Shown here: positions 9,053-15,284 of the stretch, one piece after another
Layout of the letters: the number at the start of each line of letters is the position of its first letter
Numbering within the stretch: the stretch's first letter is position 1
NCBI GenBank assembly: GCA_017645255.1
Contig: JAGCPI010000031.1
Location: 1-15,284, forward strand
Length of the DNA: 15,284 bases
Source of the DNA: a bacterium
GTDB lineage: Bacteria > Bacillota_I > Bacilli_A > Mycoplasmatales > Mycoplasmoidaceae
Direction: 5' to 3'
Translations under genes and position numbers: made by a program
The notes under the pieces: generated by a model
Database searches by the model: none
Seen by the model: only the letters and a program-made list of their open reading frames with translations
Told to the model about the DNA's origin: nothing

Positions 9053-12000
9053 ATGGAAGAACAAAAAGATAAACCAAAGCAATTAGCATTAGGATTAGAT
9101 TTAGGGGTTGCTAGTTGTGGATGATCCTTATTAGATATTACTGATCCTAATAATATGCAATTAGTTGACTTAGGCGTACGTTTATTTGATGAAGCATCAA
9201 GTGACGGTGATACTAAAGCTGCTGAACGAAGAGGCAAACGGAGTTTACGTAGGCGTTTAAGAAGATTACGTTTTAAAAAGCATAATTTATTACATTTATT
9301 TGCTAAATATAACTTAGTTGAAGGGGAAACATTTGATGAAAAAGTTGATAATGCTTGCAAAATCATTGAAAGTGTAGATGATTCAATTAATGTGCTCGAT
9401 CTTAAGCTAAAAGGATTAAATGAACCATTATCTAATCAAGAATTAATTATTGCTTTATATTCTTACATGCAACATCGAGGGTATTTTTACGAAATAGAAG
9501 AAGATGATGCCAAGAAACCAACGGAAGAACAAAAAGCAAATCTCAATGATATTAAAGAACAATTAAAAACTAAGTTCCCCTCTCAAATTCAAAAAGAACA
9601 TCAAAAGGAATTTGGGAAATTTATGGGATTAGATGGTAATTCCCAATTTAGCAATAAAGATTGAACAAAGGAAATTGAAGCATTATTTGCACACCAAAAT
9701 CAAAATAAAGTTACCAAGGAATTTCAAAAAGCATATTTAGATTTGTTTAATTATATACGTCCATTTAGTATTGGTCCTGGTGGTGAAGATTCACCTACAC
9801 CATACGGACTTTATCGAAAAGAATATAATGAAAAAACTAAAGAATATAAGATTGAAAAAATTGGTGCTAACTTATGAGATGTAACAATCGGCAAATGTTC
9901 AGTTTATCCTGATTTGAATCGTGAATATAAATCAGCTCCTTTAACTGAATTATTTAATCTTGTAAACGATGTCAATAATATCAAAGTAATTTGTGAAGGT
10001 AAAATGCTTCCTTTGTCTGTTAATCAAAAGAAAATATTTTACGAAGTAGTTGATATATTGTTGTTAAAAGATGCTTTAAAAAATAAGACTGCTTCTGATT
10101 TAATTTCATCAGCAACTTTACTAAAAATTATTAAAAAAGCATGTAGCAATGATGATTTAGAATTTAAGGAAAATTCAATTGTTGGTATTAAAGTTAGAGA
10201 CAAAGTTGGAAGTAAAAAACAAGAAGCTGTTGTCGATTCAACTAAATTTACTTATGCAATTGCTTCTTTCTTACTTGATTGTGGTTTAATTAAAGAAAAT
10301 GATTTGCATCTAATTAAAGATAATCAATTTAATGACGATTTAATTAATAAAATGCAAGAAATATTTAATGTTCTTGCTAGTGCTCCTCAAGATAAACAAA
10401 AACGACTTGAAAATTTAATTCATTATTTGCATGACCATCAAATTAATAATAAAAATGAACTTGCAGAAAAATTAGTTGAATTATTAAAAAGTGGATTTAG
10501 CTCTACCGCTAGTTTAAGTAGTAAGGCCATGTTGCAATTTATTGATAATAACTGGAATAAAGAATTAAATCAATCTAGCTATTTTCATGATCAAATCATG
10601 GCAAATGTTAAGAAAGATATTCCAAATACTAAATATCTAGCTAAGAATTTATTTAGTAAAGAAATTCTATCAACAAATGCTAAACGAATTTATATTCAAG
10701 CAATAAACGTAATTAATAAGATTCTGAAACTATGATGCTATAAAAAAGGATACCAACTAGCATCAATTACGATTGAAATGCCTCGTGATAAAAATTCCAG
10801 TGAAGAAAAGAAATTAATTACTAAATTTCAAAAAGAAAATAAAGCATTCAAAGAACATTTAATTAAAGATTATGGCCTTTCTGAAGACGATTTAAATAGT
10901 GGGCAAAAATTCTTGAAAGCTTATTTATGAGAACAACAAGATCATTATGATTTATATGATGGTTCAAAAATTGAAAATTTAAACAAATTACTTCATTCTC
11001 CATCTGCATATCAAATTGATCACGCAATCCCTTATTCAATTTCTGGTATTGATTCATTAGCAAATAAAGTATTAACAAGTACTGAAAATAACCGAGAAAA
11101 AGGTAATCGGACTCCATTTCAATGATTATCAGGTAATCAATATAAAGAATTTAAAGATCGAGTAATTAAACTATATCAAAATAAGAAGATTGATAGCAAG
11201 AAACGTGATTACTTGTTAAGAGAAGAAACTAATTGAGAAGGATTTATTGGTCGAAATTTAAGTGATACTAGATATGGTACGAAAGTACTTTTAAATACTT
11301 TACAAGCTTTCTTTGAAAAGAATATTGGCAATAATAAAACAAGAATAATTGCCACCAATGGTTCCATGACCCACTATGCTCGAAGTAATTTGTTTGTTGA
11401 TGCTAATGGTAAACCATTAATTCTTGATAAAGATCGTTTGATTAATAATCACCACGCTATTGATGCAACGATTATTGCTTATTTGGGTAATAACCAAAAA
11501 ATAAAAAATATTCTAGAATGATATCGCAAAAAAGAAGATAATCCAAGTTACATTAAGGAATTGACTGATCCTATCACTGGTGAAGTAATGAAATTAGATG
11601 ATGAAAAAGATATCAGTACTTTTTACGGACTAAAATCAAAAGCTACCCAATTACTGGGAGAACAATTAAAGCGTATTAACAATAACACTGATGATAAGTT
11701 TTATGTTAAATTTAGTAGACCAATTATTACTAGAAATAATTTTGGTTTCTTTGATGACACAATTTATGGATACAAAAAAGATGGTAATCAAGAATATGCA
11801 ATTTCTAAAATTAATTTATTAGCAGAAATTGATGATAAAACGTATCTAAAATGGAAAGAACTATATTTTAGTAATGATACTGAAAGTGCTAAATCATTAT
11901 TAATAAGAATCAATGATCCAATTTACATTCAATTGAAGAAAATTTTTAATAAACCAGAATATGTTAAAACAAGTAAAGAAAGTAAACTTAAACATTACAA

Positions 12001-12721
12001 TCCATTCTTAAATTATTTGGAAGAATTGACTCAAAAAATAAAAACATTTATTCCTATCTATAAAGATGGTGTCTATAACGAAAAACGCTTTACTAAAGTT
12101 AGATTCTTAAGAATCAAAGAAAAAATTAGCAATTATTTTGCTTTGAAGAATCGGAATCGATTAGGTGGTATTAAGCAAAGCTTAAAACCTTCATATGTTC
12201 GTTTATATAAAAATAAAGATGGTAAAATAGTGCCAATTAATATCACGGTTAAATTCTTAAAATTTGATGGTAAAAAGCAAGAAACATATATTAATGATGA
12301 AGCATTAAATAAAGAATTAATTGCTAGAAATATTGAACCTAATTCAAATTCATTATCACTTTATTATGGAAATACATTTTTGTTAAATAACAAATTTATT
12401 GAAGATTTAAATAACTTTCCACACAAACAATTAGGTAAAGTTATTAATAATTTAGGAAGCAATCTAAATTATTTAAGAATATATTGTTTAGGGTCTTTCA
12501 ATGAAGGACATAATGCATTTGAAGTAAAAATTTTAAATGTTAGTGGTGGTAAAAATGATGGTAGCGATTTAGCAACGATAATTAAGGATCGTTTCTTCCT
12601 ACCAATTAGTTCTATGCAGGAATATGTTGATTTAATCGAATTAGATCCATTGGGTAATGTTTATAACCGTAAACCATTTAAAGAAATCTTTAATGAATTA
12701 GGCACACCTAAAAATAATTAG
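9053..12721 (+). CDS. cas9: CRISPR-associated endonuclease Cas9 (compact, probably II-C)
   Basis: The RNA-guided nuclease of a type II CRISPR system, which cuts both strands of DNA matching a spacer. It has 1222 residues, in the compact range. RuvC-I is LGLDLGVASCGW with D16. An arginine-rich bridge helix follows (about 56-78, AAERRGKRSLRRRLRRLRFK). The recognition lobe fills about 90-560. RuvC-II is ITIEMPRDKN with E575. HNH is YQIDHAIPYS with D656 and H657, plus N671 and N680 in NKVLTSTENNREKG. RuvC-III is NNHHAIDATIIAY with H801 and D804. All catalytic residues are present, so both cuts should work. The C-terminal ~370 residues should hold the PAM-interacting domain. Internal TGA codons read as Trp. 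AAAGGA ends 7 bases before the ATG. No cas1, cas2 or csn2 adjoins it, so the II-C label rests on size alone. Confidence 0.98.
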
Positions 12722-12725
12722 TTAT

Positions 12726-12772
12726 ATAGCAAAAAAGAAGGCGATTAATTTCGCCTTCTTTTAATTTGCTAT
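12726..12772. terminator. Bidirectional terminator between cas9 and the small leftward ORF
   Basis: A core stem GAAGGCGA/TCGCCTTC (12737-12744 and 12751-12758) is flanked by A-rich and T-rich arms, with an outer ATAGCAAA/TTTGCTAT pairing. It has T runs on both strands, so it can end cas9 and the convergent small gene alike. Confidence 0.88.
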
Positions 12773-12782
12773 CATTGAGAAA

Positions 12783-13085
12783 TTAGTTTAACTTTCGATT
12801 TTTATTTTCGGGACTATCTACAGCTTCTTTTTGTTCATTAAATGCTTTTTCAGCAATTGCTTCAATAAAACCAACTTTGTTTTTAAATTCTTCAACATCA
12901 AATGTTGATTTGTTAGGAATAGTAAGATTTCCGTTTTCAATTGCTTCAATTACTTCACCTAATAAGTTATGAGCAAGCATTGCAATAACTAATCATTCAT
13001 TACTAACATCTTTATCATCAGTTGTTTTATTTACTTTGGAAGATGCTTCTGTTTTGGTTTCTTTCTTTTTACTGGTTCTTGCCAT
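12783..13085 (-). CDS. Small protein of unknown function between cas9 and the CRISPR array
   Basis: I recognise no family. The 100 residues open with a Lys/Thr/Ser-rich, probably disordered stretch (1-27), followed by predicted helices: WLVIAMLAHNLLGEVIEAIE (30-49) and FKNKVGFIEAIAEKAFNEQKE (about 68-88), then a polar tail. No membrane segment, metal site or DNA-binding signature is evident. The start at 13085 was chosen because the frame stays open through a TGA (Trp) and because AAAGG lies about 10 bases before this ATG; a start at 12980 would remove the basic N-terminus and first helix. Its ribosome binding site lies inside one arm of an 11-bp inverted repeat. It converges on cas9 and shares its terminator. 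It is not Cas1, Cas2 or Csn2 by size or motif. Accessory CRISPR protein, regulator or unrelated gene are all open. Confidence 0.7.
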
Positions 13086-13089
13086 TTTG

Positions 13090-13125
13090 TGTTTACCTTT
13101 ATAGTTTTATTTTAAAAGGTAAACA
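13090..13125 (-). promoter_or_regulatory. 11-bp inverted repeat overlapping the ribosome binding site of the small ORF
   Basis: TGTTTACCTTT (13090-13100) and AAAGGTAAACA (13115-13125) are perfect inverse copies separated by 14 AT-only bases apart from one G and one C. On the leftward strand the arm nearest the gene contains the AAAGG ribosome binding site, four bases before the start codon region. In RNA it could fold and hide the site; in DNA it could be an operator for a dimeric regulator. Both arms contain the hexamer GTTTAC or its complement, which also occurs in the CRISPR repeat. Confidence 0.7.
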
Positions 13126-13224
13126 ACAATATTTAGCAAGATAAATTAATTAAGTTTAATGGTAATAAATATAGGTTAATATTTGAGCTAATTTTAGCTA
13201 CTGTTTAAGTGAAAATTATAGATA
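13126..13224. promoter_or_regulatory. Array-flanking region with a leftward promoter-like site
   Basis: The region between the small ORF's leader and the first repeat is non-coding. On the leftward strand a perfect TATAAT (13220-13215) would start a transcript near 13208, with a weak TTGATG -35-like box contributed by the first CRISPR repeat. That transcript would begin just before AGCTAAAAT (complement of 13191-13199), which can pair over nine bases with the start of the CRISPR repeat, and would then run into the small ORF. The palindrome AGCTAATTTTAGCT (13186-13199) overlaps this segment. No clear rightward promoter for the array was found. In such AT-rich DNA the boxes are only suggestive. 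Confidence 0.4.
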
Positions 13225-15284
13225 TTTTTAGTTTACATCAAAGCGGTACGGTAATGAAATAGGTCTAACCGTCGGTCGTATTCAGCATTAGTTTTAGTTT
13301 ACATCAAAGCGGTACGGTAATGAAATAACTGAATAAAAAGTACGTTGTTATTTTGTGTTTTAGTTTACATCAAAGCGGTACGGTAATGAAATATCTAGTG
13401 CCAGGAAGTGCAACCGTCCCACGTTTTAGTTTACATCAAAGCGGTACGGTAATGAAATTCGCATTGCCAAAACTTTGACTAGCTGAAAGTTTTAGTTTAC
13501 ATCAAAGCGGTACGGTAATGAAATCCAAGTGATGTTTCTTAGTATAGTTGTCTCGTTTTAGTTTACATCAAAGCGGTACGGTAATGAAATATCTAAGTTG
13601 ATTGGTTTTAGAACTTTGCTGTTTTAGTTTACATCAAAGCGGTACGGTAATGAAATACTTAAGACCATTGGCCAAACATTGAGCGGGTTTTAGTTTACAT
13701 CAAAGCGGTACGGTAATGAAATAACAGTGTGCCAATTAACGCCCAAACTTTAGTTTTAGTTTACATCAAAGCGGTACGGTAATGAAATCACTTTGAACTT
13801 AATGGAGTCAGTGTCATTGTTTTAGTTTACATCAAAGCGGTACGGTAATGAAATTAGGAACATTAGGCGGATTGTCTATTACTAGTTTTAGTTTACATCA
13901 AAGCGGTACGGTAATGAAATCGACTTGTTCCTCGTAATGTTTGGTATCTAGTTTTAGTTTACATCAAAGCGGTACGGTAATGAAATAAGAAAGAAATATA
14001 ATATAAACCTAAAAATGTTTTAGTTTACATCAAAGCGGTACGGTAATGAAATTACTGTATCAGATAAAAATTTAGTTAAGTAGTTTTAGTTTACATCAAA
14101 GCGGTACGGTAATGAAATTAAAGTTTACTAAAGGTTGATAAATAACTTGTTTTAGTTTACATCAAAGCGGTACGGTAATGAAATTCAGCTAATGCAACAG
14201 ATACCTATTATTCGGTTTTAGTTTACATCAAAGCGGTACGGTAATGAAATTAAGTTTGAAAATCTATCTCACTGATTATAGTTTTAGTTTACATCAAAGC
14301 GGTACGGTAATGAAATTTTGTATGAATGGCAAACAACTTGCAAAGTGTTTTAGTTTACATCAAAGCGGTACGGTAATGAAATAAAAGAGGGTGAGAAGGA
14401 ACAAGAAGATAAGTTTTAGTTTACATCAAAGCGGTACGGTAATGAAATTTGAAATTTTTGAACTCTGAAATTAAGACAGTTTTAGTTTACATCAAAGCGG
14501 TACGGTAATGAAATAGAAAGTGAATATTGTAAAAGATACAACCAGTTTTAGTTTACATCAAAGCGGTACGGTAATGAAATAATTATGACTGAATTAAACA
14601 AATCAAATGAGTTTTAGTTTACATCAAAGCGGTACGGTAATGAAATTGTGTTTGGATTGATAACCGCTGGGTTGCTGTTTTAGTTTACATCAAAGCGGTA
14701 CGGTAATGAAATCCAAAAGCGGTCGGGGTATATTCATCCATTGTTTTAGTTTACATCAAAGCGGTACGGTAATGAAATTTAGTCAAGGTTTTAAAACCGG
14801 TACATACGGTTTTAGTTTACATCAAAGCGGTACGGTAATGAAATCAAAAATAAACGATGTCATTGGTATTGTCGGTTTTAGTTTACATCAAAGCGGTACG
14901 GTAATGAAATAATTCGATTGGCGATATTTACTTGGATTGGGTTTTAGTTTACATCAAAGCGGTACGGTAATGAAATTTGTTTGAAGAGTATCACCAATAT
15001 AAGAATGTTTTAGTTTACATCAAAGCGGTACGGTAATGAAATTCACGTTATAGGCTTGCCATGGGGCAATTTGTTTTAGTTTACATCAAAGCGGTACGGT
15101 AATGAAATCAAGTTCCTTTGCACCGTTTCCTAAGGTGTGTTTTAGTTTACATCAAAGCGGTACGGTAATGAAATATCCGAATTGTTTCACTGAGAGTACC
15201 AACAGTTTTAGTTTACATCAAAGCGGTACGGTAATGAAATGAACACTTTTACAACTACTTCGTATTATTGTTTTAGTTTACATC
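13225..15284 (+). CRISPR. Type II CRISPR array, 31 full repeats plus one partial
   Basis: The 36-bp repeat begins GTTTTAGTTTACATC, continues AAAGCGGTAC and ends GGTAATGAAAT. Full repeats start at 13225 and every 66 bases up to 15205; a partial one (15 bases) starts at 15270 and the array leaves the window. There are 31 spacers, none repeated: thirty of 30 bp and the last (15241-15269) of 29 bp. The repeats I read are identical except that the first has T for G at its first base. The GTTTTAG end marks the part that pairs with tracrRNA in type II systems, so crRNAs read rightward, in the same direction as cas9. The array is separated from cas9 by the small leftward ORF. The near absence of repeat decay points to a recently active or well-maintained array. 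Confidence 0.99.

Noticed and set aside
8980..9366. Leftward open frame over the start of cas9
   Set aside because: It overlaps the RuvC-I and bridge-helix coding sequence, which is certain, and has no start signals.
10863..11117. Leftward open frame inside cas9
   Set aside because: It lies opposite the HNH-coding stretch and shows no independent coding evidence.
916..12721. Apparent fragmentation of most large genes by in-frame TGA
   Set aside because: The TGA codons fall at plausible or conserved Trp positions in several genes, so this is the UGA-Trp code and not pseudogene decay.
12776..12800. TTAGTTTA at the end of the small ORF as a tracrRNA antirepeat
   Set aside because: Only eight bases pair with the repeat, the flanks do not extend the duplex, and it lies within the coding end and shared terminator of the small ORF.
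14706..14912. A 68-residue open frame inside the CRISPR array
   Set aside because: It exists only because the 66-base period is a multiple of three, which repeats the same translated repeat motif; it has no ribosome binding site.

Overview
The window comes from a mollicute, Mycoplasma in the broad sense. The DNA is very AT-rich, genes are packed tightly with overlapping ends, and nearly every long gene reads through in-frame TGA codons that fall at conserved tryptophan positions (for example the YxWDL start of PepF). TGA therefore encodes Trp, with TGG used as a minority codon. I cannot name the species from the sequence alone.

Left part (1-4933): a 5S rRNA gene with its terminator, an unusually long (~370 bp) non-coding stretch, then a tight co-directional cluster: rpsO, an RNase J family protein whose metal-binding histidines are all replaced, a short thioredoxin-like protein, and oligoendopeptidase F, closed by a terminator. 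The last three genes overlap and are probably translationally coupled.

Middle part (4942-8942): a 574-residue membrane protein of unknown function meets a leftward cardiolipin synthase end to end, with overlapping stop codons. Divergent from cardiolipin synthase is a 137-residue two-helix, Trp-rich membrane protein with a strong ribosome binding site, a perfect TATAAT box and strikingly C-ending codons, as expected of a very highly expressed gene.

Right part (9053-15284): a class 2 type II CRISPR-Cas locus. A 1222-residue Cas9 with all RuvC and HNH catalytic residues is followed by a bidirectional terminator, a leftward 100-residue ORF of unknown function with an 11-bp inverted repeat at its start, and a CRISPR array of 31 full 36-bp repeats plus a partial one that runs off the window. 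The array is almost perfectly regular (30-bp spacers, 66-bp period). No cas1, cas2 or csn2 lies in the window. No certain tracrRNA is visible; two weak candidates are discussed, one beside the array and one in the 5S-rpsO gap.

The points most worth following are the small gene and structured leader between cas9 and the array, the missing tracrRNA and adaptation genes, the possible promoter inside each repeat, the catalytically dead RNase J, and the apparently highly expressed small membrane protein.
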